Source of the DNA: Atrichornis clamosus
Taxonomy: Eukaryota > Chordata > Aves > Passeriformes > Menuridae
Assembly: GCA_013400975.1 (NCBI GenBank)
Contig: WBMZ01011734.1
Span: forward strand, 68,501-132,500
DNA: 64,000 nt
Direction: 5' to 3'
Shown here: positions 49,406-61,661 of the stretch, in pieces
Position numbering within the stretch: the first letter of the stretch is position 1
Layout of the letters: each line of letters begins with the position of its first letter
Notes under the pieces: generated by a model
What the model was told of the DNA's origin: nothing
The model's database searches: none
Seen by the model: only the letters and a program-made list of their open reading frames with translations
Position numbers and translations under genes: made by a program

Positions 49406-51317
49406 ATGTAAAATTATTACATTTGATCTGCATAAGATCCATTAGATGTCCTCTGCATATGAATTGGCTAACTGAAGAGCTAGCTGAGAAAATAGTTCTG
49501 ATATTTTCTCAGTGTTTTATTTTGAGGCATATACCTTGAAGTTGCACCATGCTAAAAAGTAGAAATTGAATCAGGATACAAACCGGTAATGGACAGATGC
49601 AATACCGTGTATTAAAAATAAAATTCAAGGAAACATTTTTGAGCTCAGGGAAATATTTTTTTGAGTTTTATTTGACAAAATGGCTCAGCATATCTTAAAA
49701 CAGTATGAAAGGAGTTCTGAAATGGCACCTGCCTGCTTATCCATTTGTAATATTGACAGAACATAGATTTGTAGTATGCAGAGTTGACAATTTCCAACCG
49801 GATGTTGAAGCACTGATCTACATGACAGGAATTGTGATCATTAGTTGCCATGCTTGAAAAGGATGTGGACAGATTCAATGTGGTTAGGTGCAATCAGTCC
49901 TGAAATTAATGCATAAATGGAAGAGACACTTTTTCATTATTGCCTACTTTGGGGGAAACAGTGGGTGCAGTACTGTCAGAGTTCAGACTGATAGATATTG
50001 ATACAAATCATTTTTATATGATCTGCCTATTTATTAGAATTGCTTTTCTGCTCTCTATATGGAAGTCCATGATGCATTACATTCTGAACTTCCTAATGTT
50101 CAGATTGCTGTTCTCATTGCAAGAAATAATGAAATGGACTCATTACTTTATTCTTAAAATATTCTGATTTATTTTAGGATATGTCCTCTTCAGGGATTTC
50201 ATATACCCTTTTGTTGCCTAGTTCATTAATTTTATTGTAGAAGAGAACATATTATACATATTTTGAGGACAAAGATATTCAACAAATATTTTTAGATCAT
50301 GCAGTACACAAACAGAAACAAGGACAAAGATCTGAAAAGATACAAAGTCCAAAGATGCTTTCAGCATTAGTAAAACTCAAGGTTTTTAATGTAGTGATGA
50401 ACAGACAGGAAATAGGATGACAGGCAACGGATTTGTAGTTGCATCTGTAAAACAGAGGCAATTTTTTTGGTGTATTTATACACTTTCTCACAAAATTATG
50501 TTTTGAAAAACAAGGTTCTCTCATTTTGAATCTAGAAGTGCAAAGCTGTATCAAACAATAATCCATTGATACCTCAAATTTTGCATATGTGGGGGATTCT
50601 CCTTTATGTATTTATCTTTTGAATTCAGAAGATGAAATTGGGAAAGCTGAAAGAATCTACTGTGAGTTGTCTGGATACAAAGATATTAAAAGGAAATTAA
50701 CATTATTATGGTGATACAAATAATCTGATTAAAAATGATTTATTAGTCTAAGCCTGTAGCACTACTCATGGGCTTCAGGCCAGTATCTCTCTAGAGAGTT
50801 ATACTTGTGGAGGAAAAGAAAAAAATATATCCTTTACTGCTAATTTTAAAAAGATATCAAACTATTTTGAAGGTGAATATATGATTAGAACACTAAAAGT
50901 AGCAGCAGGAGGGCAAAATGCTGGTAAGATATACAAACACAAACGTATCATTAATGTAAGCCTGAGAATGCCTCTTTGGTCTTTTTAGCTGGGTTTGGTT
51001 GCTTGAACTTTGTCTTCATCTCTACAACATTTTTTTAGAGAGAGAATTGTACATGATTTTCTTCCAATTTCTTCCTGCCTTATTTCAAATGTAGAATGTT
51101 TGGGTTATTACCCTATACCTCTCTTGCTTCTCTAATATCACTTCTTTTGTCATGTCATCTTAGATCTGTAGAGACTTCACGTTTTATCTTTTTTGTTGTT
51201 TGCTTAGAGTATGCTCTGTGACAGGTAAGGTGTTCTCTGTACAACTTAATGAAATAAATACCTGCTTAAAAAGTGCTTCCTCAAAATAATAGTTGGAAAT
51301 GAAGCCAGGAAGTCAGC
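49406..51317. other. AT-rich sequence, no supported feature
   Basis: A region near 49,645-49,893 is open on both strands; on the + strand 49,705-49,857 reads MKGVLKWHLPAYPFVIL then TEHRFVVCRVDNFQ. Without splice or family support it is left uncalled. Confidence 0.35.
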
Positions 51318-52655
51318 TTCATCTTGGGCCCAACTGAAATGCCTCCAAGCAAATGCACATATATGGGGGATAAACAAGAGGAATTAGAAATACACGTGCA
51401 CATGCAGGACTATGATCCTATTGCCATCACGGAGATGTGGTGGGATGGCTGCTGTGGAAAGGAAACGTACGGGCTCTTAAGGAAGAACAGACAGGGGAGA
51501 CAATGAGACAGTGTTACCCTCTCTGTCAGTGACCAACTGGAATGCATGGAGCTCCATGCTCTGTGGATGGATGAGCAGCAGAGTGAGAGGTTATGGGTCA
51601 AGTTTAAAGGGAGAGCAGGGACAGGTGAAATTATAGTAGGGATGGGGTGCGGATCACCCAACAGAAGACTGAGCTGATTAGACCCTTTACAGACAAATAG
51701 GAGCAGCCTCATATTTACAAGCCCTTATGGGGGACTTCAACCACCCCAATATCACCTCAGTTCTTCTGTGTAGGAGGGACAACACAGAAAGGCATAAGAA
51801 ATCCAGAAGTTCCTGGAATGTGTTGGTGGTAATGTCCCTCTCCAAGTGATAGAGGAGCCAGCAAAAAGGTGTTGTGCTGGACCTTGTTCTCACCAAAAAG
51901 GAAGCGGTTGAGGTGGGGAATGTGAAGCTCAAGGGCAGCCTTGGTTGCTGTGACCATGAAACAGTGGACTTTGAGATCCTTAGGGAAGTGGGAAGGGCAG
52001 ACAATGAGCTCATTACCCTGGACTTCTAGAGAACAAACTTTGGCCTTTTCAGGGGTCTGCATGGTAGGATGCTGTGGAATAAAGCCCTGGAGAGAAAAGG
52101 GGCTCAAGAAAGCTTCTTAATATTCAAGGATCACCTCAGTTAGGCAAAAATGCCAGGATACCTGTGTGGATGGCCAAGGAATTCCTGAACAACTTCAGCA
52201 CAAAAAGGAAGCCTGCAGAGTGGAAACAGGGTCAAGTAGCATGGGAGGAATAAAGAGAGATTGTCCAAGCAGCCAGAGATTAGGTTAGGAAAGCTAAAGC
52301 TCTGATAGAATTAAACCTGGCCAGGGACACCAACGGCAATAAAAAAAGCTTCTATAGATACGTCAGTGTTAAGAGGAAGACTAGAGAAAACTTGGCCCTC
52401 TCCAGAAGGAAGCAGGAGACATGGTTAACCAGGATATGGAGAAGACAGAGGTACTTAATGACTTTCTTGCCTTAGTCTTGACCAGTAAGTGTTCCAGCCA
52501 CACCACCTGAGTCACAAAAGACAAAGGAAGAGACTGGAAGAATGAAATAGGAGATCATGTTTGAGACCATTTAAGGAATTTGTATGTGCACAAGTGCATG
52601 AGACCTGGTGAGTTGCATCTGCAGGTCCAGAGGGAACTGGTGGAGATACTATTAA
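51318..52655 (+). mobile_element. CR1 LINE ORF2 fragment, endonuclease and linker region
   Basis: Sense copy of the 5' half of CR1 ORF2. Landmarks in order: KCTYMGDKQEELEIHVHMQD (about 51,340-51,405), DYDPIAITEMWWD (the AP-endonuclease ITETWWD-type motif, 51,409-51,447), LLRKNRQGR (51,475), a VGM...PNRR stretch, a GGLQPPQ-like relic of the GDFNHP motif near 51,730, then AKEFLNNFSTKRKPAEWKQG (52,168), [20 protein letters not shown] (52,280) and [14 protein letters not shown]. It fades out at a GELHLQVQREL-like block near 52,630, just where the RT proper would begin. Many frameshifts and stops are present. Both the RT and the 3' end are missing, so as at 2.7 kb a later deletion or rearrangement is implied. 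Open frames on the - strand here are shadows. Confidence 0.92.
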
Positions 52656-54229
52656 GGTAAAGTTTATTTTTTGCAGTATCCTTTAACTAATTTTTTTTTA
52701 ACTATCTACTCTTTTCCTAGTGCATGATAACTCTCAGGAATCCACAAAGTCTGTATTTTCAGTACAGCTTGAAGCAAGCAACCAGAGCTCATATATTGAT
52801 GTATTGTGGCAAAACAGTGAATAGTGATACCAGTTCAGATTCCCACAACCAACACAGGTTTGTTGATGTAGTGCTGTGCCTGAGATTTAATTCTCAGCCA
52901 CTGTAGTTGGATGAAGCAGTGTACAAATACATTTGCACTGCTTTTAAATCCACAATTGACCTACTTAACACTCCTTTATCTCTAATAATGTTCTGGATTG
53001 TTTATGGACTATACTAAAGTTTATACTACAGAATATTTCATGGACAGTTAATGTTGGGCTGTGTAGAACCAGCCTCCTTTGTCCTGTATGGGTAACTGTT
53101 GTGACATGCGTACTGTTCGTTATCTACTTCACACCATATATACATGGAAAAGATCAACAGTTGCTGTTAATGTTGTGCTGTTGTTCTCTAACATGCAATA
53201 CACTGGGCAGTCCCAGAAACAAGGAAAAAGGAATACAGTGTCAGAACGATGACTAGACCGAAAAAATGTGGAACCTCTACTTCAGTCATGTATACTCACT
53301 CTCATGTTACTGGACTGGGAATAAAAGTTGCTAAATTGGGTGATTAGGAATACCATTCAAATTTGAGGGAATAATATATTACACTGATAAAGGTAATTTA
53401 AGCATATTTCCTTTCCATGGAATATCTCTTTATTTTATGATTTGTGCCAGGAAAACTGCTATTGGCTTGACACAGTGTTAATGTATAAAGAAAAAAACCA
53501 AAGGCTTTATTCTAGTCTGAGAATATAAATAAGTAAAAAAGAAAGTAAATAATGACACATAAGCAACGTAAGATTTCTGATATGCTTTTTGAAAGAAACA
53601 GTGGTCCTGCCTTTGCACATTTTACAAAATTGCAATAGAAAAAATCATAATAACATCAAGTTCCATATGGAGCAAGGCTAATGTTCCTTGCTAGCCTAAG
53701 TGACAATGGGACTCCAAATGACATTATATTTATCATCAAGACCAGGACTGAGCAACTTCCTGAGAATGTTTTTGGCATGATTTAAAATAAACTTCTCATT
53801 AACAGCTTTCTTTAGAGGGAGAACAAGGATGACATTGAACTTGTTATAGTTTCCAATAGCACAGACTTCAAGATCTTTTGGACCTGTTTAGGTGTATATT
53901 ATTTCTCTCAGTTGAGGTCTTTCCCTCTACGTAAAACTCATCCAGGTTTGAAGAAGGAAGCATTCATCAGAACTAGCAAAGAAAAGAATTAAATAAAGAA
54001 TAATTAATACATCTAGGAGGTTCCAAAAACCATAGGGTTGTATTGGGAAATTATGTCTACAATCCATGTTGTATGCACATAAGCTGTTTGCTAAGATAAC
54101 ATGGAAAAAAATATTTGTTGATGTGGCAATGAAAGCAGAGTTATTGAAGCAAGTAAATTTTAATGTCTTTTTGTCTCCTCCACGTCTTGCACCTTTATAT
54201 TCATGACTACTTTCTGTAGAAACTGGAGA
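52656..54229. other. AT-rich sequence with one exon-like block
   Basis: At 52,721, after TACTCTTTTCCTAG, an open block of 33 codons reads HDNSQESTKSVFSVQLEAS then NQSSYIDVLWQNSE before TAG. A one-base shift continues NSDTSSDSHNQH. This could be a decayed exon, but a single block of this length is not evidence of a gene. The rest shows no feature. Confidence 0.3.
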
Positions 54230-54525
54230 GACAACCTTTACAAGGTCATGCAGTGATAGGACAAGGAGTAATGACTTTACACTGAAAAAAGTTCTGTTTA
54301 GATTGGACATTAGGAAGAAACTGTTTTCTGTGAGGGTAGTGAGACCCTGGAACAAGTTGCTCTGAGAAGTTTTGGATGCCCTATCCCTAGAAATGTTCAA
54401 GATCGGGTTGGATGGGGCTTTGAGCAACAAGGTGGATTGAAACGTGTCCCAGACCATGGCAGGGGGGCTGGAACTAGATGGTCTGTAGGGTCTTTTCTAA
54501 CCCAAACCTTTCTATATTTCAATGA
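54230..54525 (+). mobile_element. CR1 LINE 3' end
   Basis: Sense CR1 terminus: GATAGGACAAGGAGTAATGA, TTGGACATTAGGAAGAAACT, GTGAGGGTAGTGAGACCCTG, TGGATGCCCTATCCCTAGAA, GGTTGGATGGGGCTTTGAGC, GGAACTAGATGGTCTGTAGG, CTAACCCAAACC, with a worn TATATTTCAATGA tail. 5'-truncated near 54,230. The 176-codon open frame on the opposite strand (53,927-54,457) covers this element antisense and is not a gene. Confidence 0.92.
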
Positions 54526-54664
54526 GTTTCCTCTGCAAACTGCTCTCTCTGTTTCTCTGTAAAATTTTTATAGGACTTCTCTCATTGTCCTTCCATACAC
54601 CTATGTGCTTTGCTTTGTCTCCTTCAACACATACTTATTCCAGTGCACTCCCTTCTGGAAAATG

Positions 54665-54860
54665 TCATAGAATCATAAATCAATTTAGGTTTGATGAGTT
54701 TGGAAGTCATGTAGTCCTAGTTGCTGCTCAAAGAGTTCCAATGAGAGTAGATTGCTAAAGACTGTATCCAGAAAAGCTTTGAATAACCATCTCCAAGGTA
54801 TCTCCAAGGAATAGGGTCAATCTGTTCCACTAACTGACCAAATTTCATGACAAAGAAAAA
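54665..54860 (-). mobile_element. CR1 LINE 3' end, inverted, diverged
   Basis: Starts on the + strand with CATAGAATCATAAATCAATT (reverse of a CR1 tail), then GAAGTCATGTAGTCCTAGTT, GCTGCTCAAAGAG and TCCAGAAAAGCTTTGAATAA, CATCTCCAAGG, a worn version of the CR1 text seen near 10,890-10,980. The far end is hard to place because divergence is high. Confidence 0.65.
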
Positions 54861-55024
54861 AATTCCTTTAATGTATTCCAACCTTCCCATGACACAAGTG
54901 CATATATTACTATGCATTCTAGAAAAGAGATTTGGCTCCATCTTCTCCATACTGTCTACTAGGAGAGAAGTATCCTGAAAAAATTAAATAAAAAGACAAT
55001 AGTATAATTGTTGAGACAGCAGTC

Positions 55025-55100
55025 ATTACCAGCTCAAGGACTAAATAAGACAAATAGTTGTGGGTCCCTTCCAACTCAGGACATTCTATGATTTTATTAC
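55025..55100 (+). mobile_element. CR1 LINE extreme 3' tail
   Basis: GTGGGTCCCTTCCAACTCAG followed by ACATTCTATGATTTTATTA is the last part of a sense CR1 3' end with its ATTCTATGATT tail. Only a few tens of bases remain. Three CR1 ends within 900 bp suggest a favoured landing area or nested insertions. Confidence 0.7.
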
Positions 55101-56442
55101 TTATCTGAAATAATATAAATGATTAAAAACTCCTCAAAGAACATGATGATGATGATTAATGTATTACTAGCAGCAATGGAGATTGACCTTTCCCCATCTG
55201 GCAGATTCGTTGGTTGTTTCCTTGGGCTCTGTGAGCAAATAAATGCTTGGTCTAGAAGGTATTGGTTCCAGTCTCTTGTTCTTTGAGCATCAGCCAATAA
55301 ACAATTACACTGTTCTTTAAGTTGTGTTTATCTTACTTTATCTCACAGTTTGATGAAGGATATCCAAGGAAAAGAGAGGCAGAGAGAGACAATGACAGAA
55401 TCAGCATTACAAGAAGGTTGTTACAGACAGCATAAATACTCAGTTTTGGTGTGCTTTAACAAATATAGCAAATGAGAACATATGCTGCATTATTGTCCAT
55501 TCCTACACCGAGTTTCCCTAAGCCAGCAGTTTTCATCTGTTTTTCAGTTTGGTTTTCTTTTAACTAGTAAGAGAGTAAGACATTTGGGAATACCAGGTGA
55601 TGCTTTGTCCGTTGTGTGTCAAGGACAGAATGTAGTCCTCACCTTCATGGCAACTGAGCAGGTAGATAAAAGATATCAATACACCTCCTGCAGCACTGGA
55701 TGAAAAATACCCAAGCAAACAAACAATGGAAAAAAATGCCATTCATTGTCTTTGGTCTTCAATGATGATCCATCCTTAATCATCCTTGGTTTTCTGTTGC
55801 AAATAGGAGAAATTCTGTGTTCTTCCTTATTCCTCTTCTCTGCAGAGACAAGAGTAAGGAGAGATTGCTCTTAACCCTACAAGACAAAAAATTACCTTAA
55901 CTGTTCTTCTTCTGGTCCACTTCCTTTTATACTTAGCACTTGGAAGAGTACAGAACTGATTTTAAGCATTGTAAGGATTTCCTTACCGTGTTCAAAATAT
56001 TTTTTGAGCTACATTATTCATATAAATTTATATGATTTATGTAATTCGTGTGCCTGAAATGGATGATTTGTTTCATTGACATCAGTATAAGAAAAAAAAC
56101 CCCAAACAATGTTAAAATTAAGCATTAATAATTCATACATTTTTTAGACATTTGTTTCAGTTAAATAAAATAGAAATGTAGCCACATAAAAATCCATACA
56201 GTTTTAAGCTGATTAGATCAATAAAGTATGATCTCATGAAGGATTTTATTATTATACTTCCTTTCTATGGTAACTGACTTCAGAAAAGCAGGTTCTGTGC
56301 CTATCTTGTTTTGGAATACTGCAGAATTCTTAAGTGGATTTATTGTATTTATCGTATTTATTCTGTTAGCTCAAATGAAAGTTTTTTGGTAATGATTTAG
56401 TATTACAGATATTATAAAAATGTTAAAAAAATGAAAATAAAC
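55101..56442. other. AT-rich sequence, no supported feature
   Basis: Open frames on both strands (55,097-55,297 -, 55,482-55,703 +) look protein-like in parts but have no family match. The - strand one could be a further 3' exon of the candidate gene at 56.4-60.5 kb. Confidence 0.35.
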
Positions 56443-56620
56443 CTAAACATTTTCTCCAGATGGTTTAACATGGATAAGAGATGAGCATCAGCCTTCATAC
56501 TGGAATAAAAAGTTTCAATTTCTTTTTCAAAATCTGATGATTTAATTAAAAAAATATTTCTAGAATTTACAGCTGCCAAGGTAAATCCCGAGCAAAGCAT
56601 GTCATAATATCCCTCACAGT
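56443..56620 (-). other. Candidate exon on the - strand
   Basis: On the - strand, after GTCTTTATAG, the block reads CEGYYDMLCSGFTLAAVNS then RNIFLIKSSDFEKEIETFY and SSMKADAHLLSMLNHLEKMF, with no stop in about 59 codons, and ends at AG|GTTTAT. Composition is that of an ordinary soluble protein. I recognise no family. Open frames of this length occur by chance in a 64-kb window, so the call leans on the splice-like edges and on similar blocks upstream. Confidence 0.3.
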
Positions 56621-59472
56621 CTATAAAGACCTTCAAAGAGTATTTGTGAGGAAACTAATACTTAAATTGTTTTTTATGTGTTTAGTTTTTACTGATGATG
56701 AAAAACTGGTTTTTAATGGAAGTTGGCAGAAAAGCAAGACAAAGGAAACAAATAAGTCTGAAAGCATAAAAAGAAAGGGGAACTTAAAAAAAGCATACTG
56801 ACATTCTGAACATCACCATCTATTACCAGTGGCATTACACTAAGAATTTAATCTTTAAGCTCTAACTTGGGAAAACTTCAAAATAAAACTAACAAGACAC
56901 ACTTACATAAGTTATTTGAATAAAACTGTCATATCAGTGCCTCTAAATAGCCTATATGCAACTACAGTGGAAGATTAAAGTATGTTTTTTGTTAAATTTA
57001 ACTTCATTATGAAGTTTGCAAAATCTGGAGCAAGACTCGCTATAAAGAAGGAACAAGTATATCATTAAATTCAACATATTCTCCTTCTCTTCTGATTAAA
57101 GCAAAATAGAACCATGCAATTTAAATAAATAGTACCATATCACAGAATTGTGTAGATTTTTACAACTGAAAAATAAAAACTGTGTTTATTGAAGATGACC
57201 TTGCAACAGTACTACATGTGTTCCTGTTCTGATACTTAAAAAAACCCCTTAAAATTCAATACAAGTAAGTCACATATACTTCCAACTGTTTCAATAGTGA
57301 GGAAAGGGAAGAATGAACTGGGAACCTACATCCTGGTTTAAAAAAAAAGCCATCTGACTTTGAATTAAAACTGTCCTAGAATTGCAACCACTGTAGAATT
57401 GAAGTCACACCCAATTTTCACATAGTTAATAAAAACTGCTCACAAATTGAAGTTGTGGATACAAAAGGGGGGAAAAAAAGGTTTTGATGCAGCTTTAGTT
57501 GGAAGGCAGATTTATTTATTAATAGTGTCTCTTATAGCTTCTCTTCCCTCTCATGAGTTGTGGAAGGTGCAATTTCAGTGACTCTGCTGTAATTCTTCTA
57601 TAACTCTTCCACAGATGCTTTAATGTCAATCAATCCTGCCTCCCTGTAGTAGCTGACTGTCTTCCCAGCACTGCAGTTCTATTCATTCAATTCATATTGA
57701 ATTCTATGGATGTATTAAAGGGACAGTTGGCTAGCATGGGGAGGACAGGGTTGATTGACTAGGCTTCTGTGCAAGAATTACAGTAGAATTACAGCACAGA
57801 TGCAGAAATTGCAGCCTGCTGCTCCATAGAGGAGTTTGAAAGGAAATAGTGCTGGAAAGGGTTAGAAAGAATTGTACCTATCAGAGACACTGCTAACAGT
57901 AGGAAAATCTCCCTAAAATTAATCCTCATTAAAAACAATTTGGGAAAAAAATTAGAAAACTAAAATTCATTTTGAAGTACAGTGGTTTTGAAAAAGAATA
58001 CAAAATCATTAAAAGATACAGTCTTTTATAAACTACTGTTTGAAAAACTGTTTCTCTAAGGATTGTAGTAAGGTTATACTGTTCTGACAGCAGTACTACT
58101 CTATAACTTTGATCATCTAAATATCAGGAATATATTAAAAACTAAGTAGCAGGTTTTTTGAGGAGAAACAGTTAAAGTATATTCATTAAAAAACACAGTT
58201 TGGCATTTCCTTCCTGATTCATCATTCCGATGACAATTCAAAAATACACATACATGGTTTTCTTAAACTGGTATTGTTGATTTTAAATACAAAATAAGTA
58301 GATATTTTAGCAGAATTTCTGCTATGTTATTAACATCCAGAGACCAAAATAATGTACTTTAAAACCAGACAAATCTTAATTTTGGTTTTTGAAAGTAACT
58401 TAACAGAATTTTAATACTTTTGAGTTAATAAATGTGTGCTAACATGGTTATATTTTGCGATAGTAAAATCATTACTGCATCAGGGGCATAGTGCAATGAT
58501 ACAAAAACCTCACTGACTGTCATCTTGCTTTAATTTGCTGTGTTATGAAATTCAAAAAGATATTGCCTATGCTATGAGAGACACATTTAGTAAAAGATTT
58601 ATATTATTCATCTATATCAGTATCTTCAAAGTATTTTTCCAGTATGCCACAGCTTTCTGCTGCTTCCTTTTCATTTTTGATACAGCAGTGATCTTATATA
58701 ATATTATATAAAACATGTATTAACTCAGTAGATTCTTCCATCCAAAGCTTCCAGTCTTGAACACTTTTTTCCTACAACTTGTAGGTTATTACTCTCATTA
58801 CTCTTTTTACCTCCTCGGATGCAATTCTATCTTTTTGGTAAGTATTTTATTTTTTATCTCTTTGTCAGTTTCAACAATTTTCTCCCTGAAATAAATAAGA
58901 TGTACTATACATTCAGATCAACAGGAAATAAAATTATTGGGATAGGAAATAAAATTTAGTGGGATTTTTTTTCTTGATACACAATATCTGCCCCAGAACA
59001 GACTACATAGACAGTTTTTACAGAAAGAGTGGTGCAGGCTTCGATTAACTGTTCTCCAAGCTAATAATACTGATACCAATTCTCTAGGATATCAACTTAC
59101 ACTTCTTTGTATGGATAGAGTTAATCTAACCAGCCTTTGGAACATCTAGATTCTCTCTAATCACAGTTACTGTATGCACAGTTATGTGACTGCCACATAG
59201 TTAGCGACTGTATGGAGTAGTATGCTGCTTCTGGTAAGGAACAAAAATCTCAAGATCTTGAAAAGTATGTTTTTGACAGAAAACCAGAGAACATTCAGTG
59301 TTTTTTTGTTCAGGTGCTTATTTGCCTTTATTGCTAAATCATTAACTCTTCCACTCTGGAGAGTCCATTGACGTTACTTCATCCTGTACATATCACTTGT
59401 GTCTAGTTGATTGAACAAGATATTTCACCAGGTGACACTACATAACACACTGTTTGCCTCACCTGCACTTAC
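56621..59472. other. AT-rich sequence with weak - strand exon-like pieces
   Basis: Two pieces are worth recording. On the - strand 57,535-57,678 reads GKTVSYYREAGLIDIKASVE, then TAG, KNYSRVTEIAPSTT; the YYREAGLIDI text recalls the C-terminal end of adenylate-kinase-like domains, but only faintly. On the - strand about 58,610-58,698 reads HCCIKNEKEAAESCGILEKY then FEDTDIDE and TAA. Neither has good splice edges. A poly-purine stretch lies near 57,467-57,480. Confidence 0.25.
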
Positions 59473-59726
59473 AATTATGCTTCACTCTGCAGAGTGACTT
59501 TAGAGAAACAGTGCCAATCTAAACGGTGAGCCAAATAATATCCATGCTTAAATTTCGGTGACTCTTCAGGCACACGAGGAGGCTCAAGACAACTTTTTTG
59601 CTGAGGTACCTCTGCAGTATGTGACTGCAGTCTGGGAGAATCAGAAACGTGGTTTTCTATAAGATGGCAGTTTTCACAGTGCTTTCTCCTCTGCCTTTGC
59701 TGTTCTGCATGCTTATCCCCCAGACT
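59473..59726 (-). other. Candidate exon on the - strand, 83 open codons
   Basis: The longest stop-free block in this part without a Met start. On the - strand it reads SLGDKHAEQQRQRRKHCENC, then HLIENHVSDSPRLQSHTAEV, PQQKSCLEPPRVPEESPKFK and HGYYLAHRLDWHCFSKV, followed by TAA two bases before a consensus GTAAGT donor (59,467-59,472). Peptide composition is protein-like (charged, Pro-rich middle). An acceptor GCTGAAG fits the phase left by the block at 60,262, but it lacks a pyrimidine tract. The stop beside the donor argues against an intact internal exon. Family unknown. Confidence 0.35.
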
Positions 59727-60254
59727 TCAGCTTCACGCTACTTCACCGATACTTTTGTAGACCTGGTAAAGATGTGGACTTGAAATAGGATACTACATCA
59801 CTTACTGAAATGGCCCCACTATAGAAAAAATGTTCTATTTTTTAACAAAATGACTTTTCCCATCACTTGCTCACAGAAGGACCAAGACTGAAAAAGTACA
59901 GAAGTGTAGTGCAGAGGCAGGATCAGCCAGGTAAAAGCAACTTATTCTATCATTATTTTGTTTTTATAGTGTAAATAATGCCCTTGTGTCTTTTATAACT
60001 TCAATCAGAAATACCTGCTGAATGTATTCTCTCATGTCTGTTTACTAGTACACCTATACCACCAGTAGGATTTTATCCTTTCATAGGGTCCTTGGTTGTT
60101 TTTTTTTCCTCTGGAAGCTACACCCTATTTTCCTTAGTCCTGAGACCCGAGATTTTTGTGTACTCTCTTCAGTTTCGTGTACCAATTCCATGCTCTTTAT
60201 AATTTCTTACATTTACTGCTTGCTTAATATTTTCACATTTTATTTCTAATGTCT

Positions 60255-60484
60255 ACCTTCACTTTGGTACAAGTGAACTTTCATCAAATTTGTTCTGTGT
60301 CTTGAGAGAGAGTGTTCTCTTATCTGTGGGCCTTGCTTGAACTCGATAGCAGTTCTTTTCTTTCAAAGATATAGTGCAGGTGTAAGAAATCCTTGCTTTT
60401 CCATTTGGTTTCTCAAGGGAAGTTATGTTTTTTATTATTCTGATACTTGAACCCTTTAACATATAAGGAAGGTCATTCAGAAGT
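60255..60484 (-). other. Candidate exon on the - strand, 74 open codons
   Basis: On the - strand, after ATGCTTTCTCATTAG, the block reads LLNDLPYMLKGSSIRIIKN, then ITSLEKPNGKARISYTCTIS, LKEKNCYRVQARPTDKRTLS and LKTQNKFDESSLVPK, then TGA and AG|GTAGAC. The acceptor has a usable pyrimidine tract. No family recognised. As in the block at 59,473 the stop lies just before the donor-like GT, so this may instead be a terminal exon, a decayed exon or a chance frame. Confidence 0.35.
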
Positions 60485-61524
60485 CTAATGAGAAAGCATA
60501 AGACATTATGCTTTCAGTATGCATCCTCACCTTTATTTGGAGGTTTTATTTGTATGCAAGGTACACTGCCTTTGCCAGTTGAGCAAAGGTAAAGCTGTGT
60601 AAGCTGGCTAGTGTGAATGCAACTATACAACATGAAAATAATATATACTTGTACAGATTATGCTTTATGTGTTCAGGAAAGGCTTTACAATGTAGTTTTC
60701 TTACATTTGCCCTACACAGATACAGCTAAAAAAGTAGTCATCAATTTGCTTAGCTTTTGGCTGAGTCACATTTAAACTGTACAACATAATACTGCCCTCA
60801 GTCAGACTTACATCAGAAAGTATGTTATGATGTCAGGCTTGCAATGAACTCTAATTTTTTTCAGTGCACAGTTGGATCTGTATCAGGTTTTAGGATGTAT
60901 AGTCAAAGACTCAATGGAATTCTGAAACAGGCTACCTAAGTAAATAAGACATAACATATCATGACATTTGATTGCTTCGTTGCTATCTCAAAATAAAAAC
61001 AATCAATGGAATAATACATAAAAGACATAATTTAATGAGTATATTAATAGTGTGATGTTGCAATAATTTCCACAAAAGAATCTGAATATGCTATGCAAGC
61101 ATTTGACAGAATTTGTGTGACTGTTTTAATAAGGAATGACTTTTATACGCCTCACTGATACCTGCACAAAACCCATGTGTGTATGAGACTAGTCTAGACA
61201 ATGATATTAATGGCTTCATCTAACATGAGTTGCAGACTGGGCTATAGACAGGAGCTGTCTGGTTTATTCTCATCTAAAGGAAAGTAAAGAAAGCATAGCA
61301 GCTTGAAGGAAGTAATTAAGGTTGAAAATAAAAGTGAAACACTTGAGATTTATTAGATGCTCCTTACTTAGAATTATTGTCATAGTCTTGGAAAATTAAC
61401 TGTTACTGGTTGAACACTGAGCAATGGTCAGGAGTGCTTTCTGTTTCCCATACCTACTTAGAAGATTGCAACATCTTCTGCCGGATGTGTATATTATAGC
61501 TATTTATTCCTTTATCACCTCTTC
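60485..61524. other. AT-rich sequence, no feature seen
   Basis: No repeat or exon recognised. Confidence 0.45.
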
Positions 61525-61655
61525 ATTGAACTATTGAGAAGACTAGTATGAGCAGCAGGACTAGGGAAGCCATAGTCCTGCTGTACTGAGTACTGGTGAG
61601 GCCGCAACTGGAATACTCTGTTCAGTTTTGGGCCTCTCATATCAAAAAGGACACT

Positions 61656-61661
61656 GAGGTG
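61656..61661 (+). repeat. Target site duplication, left copy (GAGGTG)
   Basis: Pairs with the identical hexamer at 62,175-62,180; both lie in CR1 sequence where only one copy belongs. Confidence 0.9.

Noticed and set aside
49645..49893. Region open on both strands, possible coding exon
   Set aside because: Neither strand has convincing splice sites or a recognisable family, and I could not decide between the strands.
53927..54457. 176-codon open frame on the - strand, the longest in the window
   Set aside because: Its N-terminal part (about 54,230-54,457) is the antisense of a CR1 3' end; the remainder is unremarkable AT-rich flank with no motif.
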